Below are positions 23,959 through 35,494 of a stretch of DNA of 64,000 nucleotides, one piece after another; position 1 is the stretch's first letter, and each line of letters begins with the position of its first letter. The stretch is from positions 2,976,001 to 3,040,000 of the forward strand of contig OY751488.1 of NCBI GenBank assembly GCA_963565915.1. The letters are read 5' to 3'. This DNA is from Entoloma clypeatum. Its lineage: Eukaryota; Basidiomycota; Agaricomycetes; Agaricales; Entolomataceae. The translations under genes were made by a program, and so were the position numbers. Below the pieces are notes generated by a model. That model worked only from the letters and a program-made list of their open reading frames with translations, ran no database searches and was not told the origin of the DNA.

Positions 23959-26549
23959 ATGTTCAATTCACCCCGAGCCGCTCAACGATACATAGGCCCA
24001 TCCACCAACGTAGGGTTTGGAGGGAGTTTTGTCGACGAAAACCCGCTAGCAAATTCCGTCTACGACGATGGGCTTGATCCTTGGAGCACTGCGCCGAGTC
24101 CTGCACCTACACCGGTTCCTCATAATCCTTCATCCATTTTCAGTTCCGTTATTGGTACGTTCACTGCACACTGAGGGGCCTTGACCAGGAGAAACTCACT
24201 GGCAGGTGGCGTTGCACTTAGCGGATGCGACGGTGCCTGCGATTTACCATGCTTCATTTGCTGCAGTGGACAAGGACAACACAGGAGAGACATCGGTCAA
24301 TGCACTTTCACGGGTCTTGAGCACGTCGGCACTGCCAGCTGCGACCATCGACAGAGTGAGCAATTTGGCCACGAACTCCTACAGGTGGCATTCAAAGTTG
24401 TTTCTTTTTTCAGATTGTGAACCTCGTTAGCACGCGTCCCCGAGTGTCGAAGCTCGAGTTTTTCGTTGCATTGGCACTCGTGGCACTGGCTCAATCTGGG
24501 AAAGGTGCAGCATTAATTTATCTAGTGTAAGGCTGTGATTCTGAGCGACCTTCTAGATGTGAGCATTGAGCAGGTCGCAGCCCTATCATCTCAGAACACA
24601 CTTCCCGAACCAGCCCTTGATCTCTCCCGTTTACCGACGTCAGTTTTCGTGCCCCCACTTAACTACAGACAAGTGGTCGGCCAAACCATTCGCGCCTCTG
24701 CGCCGGCGTACTCCCCCGATGACCCATGGAACACGAATACCCGGTTTGGAGTTCCACCTAGTAATCCCTTTGAAAATCCACAGGGCTCCGTCAATGGAGT
24801 TCCTTCGAGCCTGGCCGGGACTGGGTTACGTAAGGACTGGTGGAAAAAGCAAGAAGTAATCAGGGTGAACATTCTTGGTCCGCAAGGGTTCATCTTAAAT
24901 CGGTATATGGTGTACGAGGTTGCGACTGACGTGAGTTGGATCTCTTGTTGTGTTCGGTACACTGACATGGGGATATGCAGAGAGGACCTCCGGTTCCTCG
25001 GAGATACTCAGAGTTTGTGTTCTTGTGGGATTGTTTGACGCGACGATATCCGTTCCGTTTGGTCCCTGCGTTACCGCCAAAAAGAGTGGGACGTGAGTTC
25101 ATCAATCAATGAATCTGCTCGGGATATTGACGGCTTTGGTACAGCTGATGAACAGTTTTTGGAGCAGAGAAGGTTGTCAATCGTTCTTTCTGCGTTTTTT
25201 TTTGTTTTGATTTCATCCCTCATACAACACTCATAGGAGAGGGCTCGCGCGATCTCTCAACTTCGTGATGTAGCAATACGGCCAATATGTTTCTCGCCTT
25301 TGACTTACTTTATCGATCTGACAGAAACCACCCTATCATCAAAGATGATGGTCTGCTTGCGGTCTTTCTGACAGAACCATCTTTCGAAACATGGCGGAAA
25401 CAAACACCGGTTTCACTGGATGAAGAATCTGTGTCCAAACGCGTAGACCGCATTGAAGAAATGACGATACCTAGTGATTTGGAAGACAAGATTGTGTGGG
25501 TCATGGTGCCGTTTGTGCAGAAGAGGATGCTGAGGGGAATATGTGAATCACCAGGACTATCCGCGCGAAATTGAACCCGCTCATTGAATTATGGCAGAGG
25601 ATATGCATCCTCGCAGAGCGGATTGTACGGAGGCGCGAAGCAGCTGCGGTACGGATACATCCAGCTTTCCGTCGGATGTACCTCCCGACTCACTTTACGT
25701 TGCCTCCCTTTTCTCTCCCTTTGGGAATTGTCGAACCATCATCCTCGTCATTATCGTCGTTGATGGCTGATTCCCTGTTGGAACAGAGTGATTTGTCTAG
25801 ACTGACAAATACGCTCCGTGCTGTGGTCGAGCTGAATGAAAGATGCTGGAGGGGTGACGAGTGCGAGCTGTCGAATGGGGTGAGGTTGGGTCTTGAGCAG
25901 GTGGCCGAACATTCGCAGAGACATTCTGAGATTTCGGAAGCGAGGGTACGTATGCCTGTGACTCTCTCAATTCTGCCCAATGATGCGATAACAGACGCGA
26001 GCGTTGTTTGATACGACTCTTGAAGCACTCAAGGTGAGCGTCCCGCCTTCCAGTGTCAGTTTATGGAATGAAGTACGAATCTGTGTTCTCCAGGCACAAC
26101 GAGATCTGTATATCGCCACGCGCGACTTGTTCATTCGCCGCGATCGCCTATCCCTGGACCAAGTCGAGCGACTGAAGAAGAGGGTGGACGCAACGTCCAT
26201 GAAGCTTGATGGGATACGAGCAGCCCAGAAAGAGGGTTGGGCGGACGAGGTGGAGCGTCTAACTGGACTGATCGAGAAAGACCAGGCGACGATCGCTGCT
26301 CAGCTTAGCAGGCGGGTGTTCATTCGAGTATCGTACGTTTTCTTGATCGCTTGATTCATCTTTGACCTTTAAATGATCTCAATGTCAAGGATATGGCATG
26401 AACTCCGCGTCGTGTTACACAATAGGGAGAATGCACTGCTCACACAGGTGGTACAGAATTTCGCGCGCGAGGAACAGGCATTCGGGGAGAGGGTTGTGAA
26501 GAACTGGATTTCTCTTGGAGAAAGTGTAGAAGGAATGCCTTATGAATGA
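23959..26549 (+). CDS. MVP1: Sorting nexin Mvp1 (SNX8-like)
   Basis: A PX-BAR sorting nexin of the Mvp1/SNX8 type, which acts on endosomes in retrieval of membrane proteins. Roughly eight introns interrupt it; the protein is near 700 residues. The N terminus (MFNSPRAAQRYIGPSTNVGF) is low complexity. An EH-like helical segment follows (YHASFAAVDKDNTGETSVNA to LSTSALPAATIDRIV). The PX domain starts at VNILGPQGFILNRYMVYEVA and contains the phosphoinositide-binding RRYSEFVFLWDCL and ALPPKR. The C-terminal half is helical and BAR-like (RDLYIATRDLFIRRDRLSLD). It ends GMPYE. It lies 133 bp after PMT4 on the same strand. Exon ends inside the helical half are approximate. Confidence 0.88.
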
Positions 26550-27090
26550 CATGACCTATTTATGAACGTCCGACATTACGACAATCTTTGTGTGTAGGAG
26601 AAACTAATAAAATATCAAAGGGGTGTAATTGCATTCTTGACACGAAAAGAGTGGAAAGACCGCGATCGTTGCAGGAGCATATCAACTAGTTGGAGTGTTA
26701 CATCGACCGGGGGCAAGTTGGGGGAGGGCGTTGTCTGCGCTATGATGGGATATAGTAGCGCTAGAAGACAGACAAAGGCGTCGGCGATAGGTACCAAGAC
26801 GCAAGAGAGGGGGTATTTGAGGACGGTGTCGAAGGAGTGGGGCATCAAAGTGGTCCGGAAAGTCATTGGAGTCTCTGTGCATGCTCAAGGACATGGTAGT
26901 GAGGAGAGGCACGGGCAGCGACTCGGACGACGACGACGACATGGTAGTAGTTCGAATGGTCACTTTGTCACTGCTTTGTCACACTTTTACCCTTTCTTCC
27001 TTCCGCGCAGGCGCTGTCCTTTTAGTTTCTGTCCTTAATCTATTACTAATCCTTGACATTTTGACATCTTGCACTCACTCCTCCTCCCTT
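26550..27090. other. Intergenic region MVP1/CCC2
   Basis: These 541 bp hold no gene I can support. A minus-strand frame at 26615-26866 includes a hydrophobic stretch (VLVPIADAFVCLLALLYPII), and another runs 26682-26963. Neither has a recognised domain or homologue. A short unrecognised gene on the minus strand remains possible. Confidence 0.4.
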
Positions 27091-30000
27091 ATGCCCAAGG
27101 AACTCATCGCAGAGAAATGCGAGCTTCGTATACAGGGCATGACATGCGGCTCTTGTGTCGAGGTAAGCCTTGGCCCTTGTTCAGCTCCGTTGCCCTCTAA
27201 CCATGTCCCAGGCCATCGAAGGCATGCTGAGAGACCAGAAAGGCATCCACTCCATCAAGGTCGCTCTTCTCGCAGAGCGCGGCGTAATAGATTACGACCC
27301 ATCCTACTGGTCACCTGACAAACTCATCAACGTATACCTCCTCTCTCTCTCTCTCTCTCTCCTCACTCAACTGTCTTTTCCAGGAGATATCCGACATTGG
27401 TTTCGAAGCCTCATTGATTCCCCTCGTTCGTGCCGACACCATCACTCTTCGCATCTATGGCATGACTTGCTCCTCCTGTACCTCCGCTATCGAGTCCGGT
27501 CTCTCCGATGTTCCCGGCATCACTTCTGTTGCTGTGTCCCTCACGACAGAAACTTGCACAATCAACTTTGACCGCGCCCTCATTGGTCCCAGGGAGATGG
27601 TCGAACGCATCGAGGACATCGGCTTTGATGCCATCTTGTCCGACAACGATGACGCGACACAGCTTCAGTCTCTTACCCGCACCAAGGAGGTCCTCGAATG
27701 GCGCTCCCGCTTCCTCTGGAGCATCACCTTTGCTCTTCCCGTTTTCTTCCTCTCCATGATTGCAATCCGAATACCATTCACCAACTCCCTTGTCACATTC
27801 CGTCTCTTCCATGCCGTCTATCTCGGTGATTTCTTGCAACTCATCATCACGACTCCTGCCCAATTCTGGGTCGGCTCCAAATTCTATCGTAGCGCCTACA
27901 AGGCCCTCAGACACCATAGCGCTACAATGGATGTCCTCGTCATGCTTGGAACCTCGGCTGCCTACTTTTATTCCCTCTTCATCATGATCTTTGCCGCTTT
28001 CAACACCAGCCCAGAATACCACCCCTTTCTCTTTTTCGAGACATGCACCATGTTGATCATGTTTGTCTCCCTCGGTCGTTATCTAGAGAACAAGGCAAAG
28101 GGTCGCACCAGTGCTGCTCTCACCGATCTCATGTCACTTGCTCCCTCAATGGCTACAATCTACACCGATGCTCCCGCTTGCACGCGCGAAAAGAAGATCG
28201 CCACCGAGCTTGTTCAGGTCGGTGATACCGTCAAACTCGTCCCGGGTGACAAGGTCCCCGCAGATGGCACCATCATCAGAGGTTCATCGAGCGTCGACGA
28301 AAGTGCCGTGACCGGCGAGGCCCTGCCCGTTTCAAAACAAGTCGGAGACCCCGTCATTGGCGGCACTGTCAACGGTCTTGGCACCTTTGACATGATCGTC
28401 ACTCGCGCAGGGAAAGATACCGCCCTCGCGCAGATTGTAAAACTTGTCGAGGAAGCTCAGACATCCAAAGCGCCAATCCAGGCGTTCGTCGACCGCGTCG
28501 CAGGGTATTTCGTCCCCACCGTCGTCTCCCTCGCATTGGTCACCCTTGTCATCTGGACCGTCGTTACAAGCTTGATGAGTGACGAGAGCCTGCCAAACAT
28601 GTTCCACAAGCACGGAGCAAGCAAGTTTGCCGTTTGTCTGCAGATTTGCATCAGCGTCATCGTGTTTGCGTGTCCATGTGCACTTGGGCTCGCCACCCCT
28701 ACCGCAATCATGGTTGGTACCGGTATGGGCGCGAAGAATGGGATCCTCATCAAGGGTGGCAGGGCGCTAGAGGCTAGCAAAGGGATCAAGAGAGTTGTGA
28801 TGGACAAGACTGGGACTGTCACTGTCGGCAAGCTTACCGTCGTCGGAGTGCATTGGGTACCCAACGCTGGTGAAGCTCATCTTGGTGTGGCGAACGAGGA
28901 GCTGTACGCTGGCGATGTAGGACTCGAGGGCCGGTGCGCCGATGGCATTACTGACCGAAGGGATGTGATCGCGATGGTCAGCGCCGTTGAAGCTAGATCG
29001 GAACATCCCCTCGCCAAGGCCATCGCCGTGTATGGAAAGGATCTCCTGGCCGTGGAGGGACCCAAGGCGACGGTGGAGACGTTTGAAAGCATCACTGGTG
29101 AAGGTGTCAAGGCTCTTGTTACATGCGCGGGCCGCAAATGCACACTGCTCGTTGGCAATGCCCGTTTTGTCATGCAATCCGTGGCTCGGTCCATCCCTGG
29201 GTCGCTCTCCAAGTACGAAGCGCAAGAGACCAGATTAGGGAGGACGATCATATTCGTGTCCATTCTTCCTCGGACAGGTTCGACATCGCCGCTGCCGATA
29301 TTGGCGGTGTCGTTGTCGGACGCGCCGAAACCGTCGAGTCGGTATGCGATCCAGGCGTTGCATGATATGGGCATCGAGGTGAACATGATGACAGGAGACA
29401 GCAAGGCAACGGCGCTCGCAATCGCGGCACAGGTTGGGATCTGGCCTGAATGTGTGTGGGCTGGGATGAGCCCCGCTGGGAAGGCCGCGACGATCGCGGA
29501 GTTGATAGAGAAACATGGAGATGGCGTTGCGATGGTATGTGCTTATTGTCATTTTCTCATTTTCTCTCTCTCTTGATGCTAACGGCCTTGTCATATATAG
29601 GTGGGCGATGGGATTAACGATTCACCCGCCCTGGTAGCGGCGACAGTCGGCATTGCCATGTCGTCTGGCACATCAGTGGCAATAGAAGCGGCGGACATTG
29701 TGCTCATGCGGTCGGACCTCTTGGACGTCGTTGCGGCGCTACACCTGTCGAGGCATATTTTCCATGTGATCAAGCGGAATTTGATCTGGGCGTGCGTGTA
29801 CAACCTGCTTGGCCTACCGCTTGCCATGGGCCTGTTTCTACCGTTTGGGCTGTACCTGCACCCAATGGTTGCAGGCGCGGCGATGGCGTTTTCGAGCGTG
29901 AGTGTCGTGACGAGCTCGTTGACGCTGAAGTGGTGGAGGCGGCCCAATGAGAGCGTGATGCCTGGAAGTGGTGAGGTGGAGACGGGTGTGGCTGATAGCG

Positions 30001-30140
30001 GTGTTGGTTGGTCGGGGATGTTCATGGATAGTGCGGGGAGTGTATTGGATAGTGTGAGGGGTGTTTTGAGCGGGAGGAGGGGAGATGGGTATACCCAGTT
30101 GCCGTTGGAGATGTCAACTCCTGGAAGTTTGAGGGTGTAA
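27091..30140 (+). CDS. CCC2: Copper-transporting P1B-type ATPase Ccc2
   Basis: A Golgi copper pump that loads copper onto secreted oxidases such as multicopper ferroxidases and laccases. Exons 27091-27162, 27212-27331, 27384-29534 and 29601-30140 give 960 residues. Two N-terminal heavy-metal domains carry GMTCGSC (split by intron 1) and GMTCSSC. Membrane segments follow, then the actuator motif TGEALPVSK, the copper-binding CPC in [15 protein letters not shown], the phosphorylation site [11 protein letters not shown], the P1B-specific SEHPLAKA, and the hinge [10 protein letters not shown] and [10 protein letters not shown]. All catalytic residues are present. Two metal-binding domains is the usual fungal number. 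The C-terminal tail is Gly/Ser-rich and not conserved. It is convergent with MRPL3, with 123 bp between the stops. Confidence 0.96.
27341..27360 (+). repeat. (CT)n microsatellite in CCC2 intron 2
   Basis: An uninterrupted CT run of about 20 nt lies inside the second CCC2 intron and serves as its polypyrimidine stretch. Confidence 0.9.
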
Positions 30141-30263
30141 ATCTGGATGGGTTTATGTATTGGATTTGTACCTTACTTATGTATCTACTTATGTTCGCTT
30201 GCGTCGAACCTCGTTTTCTGGAATGTTTGTGTAAAGTCTTTCATTAAAGTATATATATAAGAA

Positions 30264-31395
30264 TTATGGCTTCCGCGAGGAGCTCTGAGAAGAGCTGGCG
30301 TATGTAACCTCTGGCATAACCAACTCGGGTGGTGTATATGAATTCTCCTCTCCCTCCCTGTATACGTCTCCTAGACCTAAAGGAAAAGTGGAGGTTGGCA
30401 GGGCCAGTAGATGGTTCGGTGTCCGTGTGAGGTATACGCGATGCAATGCGTCCTCTGCTGCACGGAATTCGGCCATCTTGAGGGAACTGCCAAACCCTTG
30501 ACCTATCTCATCTGAGCCAGAGTAGATGCCCACGACGAAAACAGGCGAATTGGTGAATCGACCTGTTTCCTTCAACAATCTGAGAAACGAGTGTGAGCGA
30601 AAAACAAGAGTTTGTTTGGGGGAGAAGGTGTTGACCTGGATACTGGTCGTTCACGGTCTAGTTTTGTGACCATTTCCAGCAGGGCTTTCTTGGGGTCTCG
30701 GAACTTGATCATACCGCGGATGTCGATCTGACGGCTGAGGAAGTAGGAATGCACGAATTGGCGCGCGGATGGGAGAGAGCGTTTTTTGTATATGAGGGCG
30801 GTGATGGCTCGAGGGATGGATGCGAGGGCGTCAGAGTGAATGGTTTCGTTCTGTGAAAACTAGTAAGAGAATTTGAGGTGAGAGGATAGAGGAGACGCAC
30901 GGAACGATGCCACCTGAGGAGGGGCGTTGCACCCAGTTCCTGGGCGACGCTGGCGCACGTGAGGGAGCCGACGTGTGCGGTGACGGCGGCCTTGAATACG
31001 CGGGTGGGGAGGTACGGATACGCCGCGTGGACGTACTCGGTGGCGAAGAGACCCATGAGGGCGTTGCCGACAGGGGTAAGGTGTGCGTTGGTGGAGGGGT
31101 AGGGGGAGTGAGGGGAGTGTTGGCGGTGGAGAGTGAGGAAGGACGGGTGGGTGCACGCGTGGAGGACGTGTTCAGGAGAGGAGAGGACGGAGGCGAGGCC
31201 AATCCTATGGGCGAAGGCGGAGAGGGCGGAGGGCGGGGGCGGCTGGAGGGAGGCCCATGTTTCTGGGGAGAAGGGCTTGGGGATGTCGCGGTGAACGAAG
31301 AGGGATTCTTTTGGGGGAAACTTGGTGAGGTGGGCGGTGGACACAGAGGCTAGCTTGGCCGCGGTGGTCACTAGCCGTTTCTGAACATGTCTCAT
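30264..31395 (-). CDS. MRPL3: Mitochondrial large ribosomal subunit protein mL44 (RNase III fold plus dsRBD)
   Basis: A structural protein of the mitochondrial large subunit, homologous to yeast Mrpl3 and human MRPL44. Three exons give about 343 residues, with introns near 30857-30902 and 30585-30640. The start ATG at 31395 gives MRHVQKRLVTTAAKLASVST, a basic Ser/Thr-rich presequence typical of mitochondrial import. The RNase III-like domain has LASVLSSPEHVLHACTHPSF and PVGNALMGLFATEYVHAAYP. At the signature position the sequence reads GNALMGLFATEY rather than the acidic catalytic motif, as expected for the inactive ribosomal paralogue. A C-terminal dsRBD ends with PVFVVGIYSGSDEIGQGFG and MAEFRAAEDAL. 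Confidence 0.9.
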
Positions 31396-31400
31396 CGTCG

Positions 31401-31431
<31 letters not shown>

Positions 31432-31522
31432 TCGCGGTGGGCACAAGTCACCGTTTTTTCCATTGTAAAATAACTTTTATCATCACGTGTCTTGACACGC
31501 CTCCTTCTGCTGTTCCTCAACA
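31396..31522. promoter_or_regulatory. 127-bp divergent promoter MRPL3 / RhoGAP gene with (CGT)n repeat
   Basis: Two divergent start codons lie only 127 bp apart. A CGT trinucleotide tract at about 31396-31431 abuts the MRPL3 ATG and is therefore in its 5' UTR. No TATA box is evident. A CACGTG-like ATCACGTGTC lies at about 31484. Confidence 0.5.
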
Positions 31523-34500
31523 ATGGCGGTCTTATCCCTGCCGTTGACCTTTACAAACTCGTTCTGGTCGCAGGACTACCGTCGCGGCCTCGAGGTTTTG
31601 TTCAAAAAGCTCGAACAGGTACGCTCCCAGAAAGACCACCCTTCATTTCACTCACAACACCGCGCATCAGGGCGTAAACGAGAATACAGAAATCATTGCG
31701 CTCATAAGGGTATGCACATTTCCTTCAGCTATCATCCCAAATGCCAACAACCTCCCCTGTCTAGGCCCGTGCAGCAGCTGAAGCTCATCTCGCCATCACC
31801 CTCACAAATACCGCTTCGATAGGCGCAACTGGTCAGTCTGTGAAACCCCCCCCCCCCCCCCCCCCCCCCTGCTCTCTCTTCACTCATACCTATCCTCGCA
31901 GACTCCGGGTTTAGCGCAGACGATGGCGCCTCTCTCCTGATGGCCTTTCGCGGACTCCAGGCAGAGTCTGCTTCTCAAGGACAAGCCCACATGTCAATAT
32001 CCAAGGAGTTGGACACCTTGGTAACAGATCCATTCGAGCAATGGGCCCGAGGCTACAGCGTACACCAGCTTTCCTGTTTCAAAACATCCCCCGTCTCATC
32101 TTCTCTCTTGCCAGGAACGTATCAGGACCAACAAAACCACTGTCCTTGACAACTGGCTCAGATCGTATGAACAAGCCCATACAGACGTCGTCAAACTCAA
32201 ACAACAATACCAGGCAAAAACCCGCCGCGCTGATGACGCCGAAGACGAGTAGGTTTCTACTTATGCCCGAGCATTGCACCGTTAACTTGATGTCGCAACC
32301 CCAGTGCTAAGTTTGCCCCCGGATCTCCCCCCACTAGTGGTATCACCGACACGTATACCAGTTCCCCTAGAATGCGTCCCGTTGACGGGCGCACACCACC
32401 ACAGAGGACCGCGAGCGTTTCGGAACGCATCGCACAACGTCTGAAAGAAATTCAAAACAAGGCTGGCGTTCGGGGTGGAGCGGTGCCTGAGGAAGAAAAA
32501 AAAGAGGACGAAGAGAAGCCATCGCCCAAGGTCGACAAGGGCAAGGGCAGGGCAATGGACGACCAGGAAGCACCCGCACCTGTCGTGGCGTCTCCGCGTG
32601 CTATGTCTCCACTAGCTTTGCCTCGAAATGAGCTCCCCTCTGAGCCAGCCGAGTCGGTTCCAATTCCACCTGCGCCTGTGTCGGTAGCAGGTATTCCTTT
32701 TTCCTCAGTCGCCATCTCTCAACTGCTTACTCGCGCGGCCGCCGAGTTGCCTCTGAGACCTGTCAGGTTCCCTCTTCTGGGGGAATACCAGGATTGCTTC
32801 ACCGGCGACGAGTTTGTTGCCTGGTTGTGCCACAATATACCTGACCTCGATGGGAACCTTGACCATGCTGAAGATGCTGCGAGGGACTTGACGGAACGGG
32901 AGGGGTTACTCCGTCGTATTGGAGAGTTTGGAAATCAGTTTGAACCCACTGATGATGCTTTTTATCAATTCAGACCCAAGGTTGGTCTTTGGACAATGAA
33001 TAGTGGGACTCTCTTTTCATAGTACCACCCTGCAGGCGTTCAATCTTGAAGGAGGAAATACCGAACAAGTGGTCGCGCCATCGGCTTCAATCAAGAATCT
33101 ACAGCCAGACAAGCTCATGAAACGCACTGGCAATCTCGTCAGCCTTGTCAGCAAGGCCTTCAATGCCAATAACAATGAACCGACACACGTCAGGGCAAGA
33201 CGGGAAGCGGAGGAGGCTGATAAAGCATATCGCGTCGCCGTCCGGGCACTTGACCGCAGGAGATTAGGTCTTGAAGAGAGAATTGAGGAGACCCTCAAGA
33301 TTTTACAGAGATGGGAACTTGAAAGGCTGAGGGCCGTGAAAACGGGTAAGTTTATCTCACCCTTCCCCGTACCACTCCTACAGACTTTTTTTTTCAGTCC
33401 TCCTGCAGTATCAGGGCACATTAGCAAACCTCCCAAAATCGCTCGAGTCATCAATTGAGCGTTCTTCCACTCTCGTCGCGTCCTTCCAGCCGGAATCTGA
33501 CCTGACCGCTTTGATCGAGAGGTACCGCACTGGGCCGTTCAGGCCCGATCCACAAGTTTACGAGAGTGCCGCTCATGATGAATCTGATGTTGTGTTTGGC
33601 ATTGATTTGCGGAAATGGGCAGAGGGGGGTTGGCATGCCTTGTCAACTGGTGAAGAGAAGAAGGAACTGGTGCCGCCTGTCCTCACCGCACTGCTTAATG
33701 GGATAAATGAGGCGTATGCAAAACATCTCGATGATTCAGGTCTGTTGTCCAGCTTCCCTGTTATACATGGCTAAAACTCGTCACTCAGAAAAGCGCAAAT
33801 CATGGATCTACGAAGTCCCTCTCCCTGCAGTTCACCATTTGCGAGAAGCCCTCAATGCCATTCCGGCTGATCAGCAAATCCCCGCCGAGCTGGTGGCCAA
33901 ATACAATGCACCCGTTATTGCAAGCGCCATTAAACTGTGGCTCTTGGAGCTGGACCCTCCACTGGCGCTCTACGAAGGCTGGGACGATTTGAGGAAACTA
34001 TATCCTACTGTTGGGTCGTCTGCTCCCAAGGCTGAAGGAGAGAAGACGTCGCAAGAACATTGTCAGGGTGTGGGAGCTGCTCTGCAGAGGCTCCCAAGAG
34101 TGCATTTATATGTACTTGATGCGATAGTCAAGCATCTTAAGACGTGAGTCACCACTCCAATTCATCTGGCCTAAGATTGATTGTGATTTTTCGTTTAAGT
34201 CTTATCGATACAACCACTGTGGAAGAATCAGATGAGGTCTATGTAACGAAACTTGCGCTTTCTGTAGGTCGTGCTGTCGTTCGACCCAAGGTTGAATCAG
34301 AGCTCTCTATCCAAGACCGTCACCCCGCCCGTACGCAGACTCCAAGTATTCTCAATGATTTTTACCAACCTGACTTTGTTCTTATAGTCCTCTTCATTGA
34401 CTTAGTGACAAGTTACGATGAAATCCTACCGCCGACCATTGCTCGCAAGAAACGTGAATCGGAACGCAAGGTTCCTATCCGCAAGCGCACGGCACCCGTC

Positions 34501-35403
34501 GACATGCGGCTGAGCCGCAGTCGCATCTCTGTAGGTGCTGACGCTCAACAACTCTTGGCTGCTCAACAGGTCGCTCAGAACCCGTCCCTTGGAAAATCGA
34601 TGAGGTCTCCTGAACTTCCTGCCCTGCCCCTTCCTTCCGCTCTTGCAGCATCGGCCCTGGTGGCACCTCCTCCTCCACCTGCTCCGCTCGTCTCTGAACC
34701 CGCGCCTCTGACCCCGCCACCGCCGCCACCGCCTCTTGCCGCATCAGCGACGCCGATTGTACCACCTCCGCCTCCGCCTGCAATCCCCTCACCATCTATG
34801 CCCTCGTTCAAAGAGCCCCCGCCAGAAGATGAGGATTATTCCCCTCGTCCAGCGTTCAAGGAACCTCCGCCTGAGCTGTATTCGCCCCCTCCCACAAGGC
34901 CGAGTTTTGTGGAGCCACCTCCGGAAGAGTCAGCTACCTCGAGTCCGCCTGCAACAGCGTCGGCTCCCGTACCCTCTCCTGTTACGAGCGTCATCCCTCC
35001 GACTCCCCAGAAGCGCATGAGCGCCAGCGGGAGGACTGGTGGCGCGCAGGCTGCCAAGGTGACGTCACGCAGCCCTTCTCCTGCTACGGAAGACCAGGTG
35101 CTGGGTACCGGTCGCGCGAGTATCAGTCGAGCAGGGTCGGCTGGATTGCGGAGCACAAACCGGATTGCGCGGGGTCCAAGGGCACCTGGCGCGGGGAATG
35201 TGTCAAATATGGTGAACAATTTGAACAATAGGAACAGCGTAGCTGGGTCCCCGCCACCGCCGAGCTCGCCGTTGAGTCGGGCTACGCATAGGTTGTCTGG
35301 GGGTCCTGCAGGGCGGCCATCGAGCGTGCTTGGGAGAACTGGCGCGTTTTCGAGGAGGACGATGGCGAGTGATGCGGAGGACGACGTTGTGGATAGGAAG
35401 TGA
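31523..35403 (+). CDS. F-BAR - DEP - RhoGAP protein (Rgd2-like)
   Basis: A membrane-associated Rho-family regulator. About ten exons encode roughly 1,100 residues. The N terminus MAVLSLPLTFTNSFWSQDYR begins the FCH/F-BAR module, which continues after a DEP domain, as in yeast Rgd2. The DEP part runs from LPLRPVRFPLLGEYQDCFTG through FVAWLCHNIPDLDG. The second half of the F-BAR has RREAEEADKAYRVAVRALDR. The RhoGAP part begins VFGIDLRKWAEGG and includes YNAPVIASAIKLWLLELDPP. Where active RhoGAPs have the arginine finger in GIFR, this protein reads WIYEVPL, with Glu in the Arg position. The C-terminal third is extremely proline-rich (poly-Pro runs near 34660-34790) and could bind SH3 or profilin. 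By family it should act on Cdc42/Rho5-type GTPases; activity is doubtful. Confidence 0.87.
31846..31869 (+). repeat. 24-nt poly-C tract in an intron of the RhoGAP gene
   Basis: An unbroken run of 24 C lies just after a splice donor (GGTCAGTCTG) and ahead of the CTCTCTCTTC tract of the same intron. Its true length may differ because homopolymers are hard to sequence. Confidence 0.9.
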
Positions 35404-35494
35404 TTTATGGACGATATGTTTTGGACAGTTTGTGGTTTGAATTTTATGCTTGTATGTATAAGACATGAGGCGCGTGACCGACGCGTCTGTGTAC

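Noticed and set aside
26615..26963. Possible small membrane protein on the minus strand before CCC2
   Set aside because: Two overlapping short frames, one with a hydrophobic run, but no ATG context, splice pattern or family match. Kept only as a comment on the intergenic region.
27411..28022. 203-codon minus-strand frame opposite CCC2
   Set aside because: It lies antisense to conserved P-type ATPase exons and has no domain; a shadow of GC-rich coding sequence. The same applies to the frames at 28877-29404 and 28767-29225.
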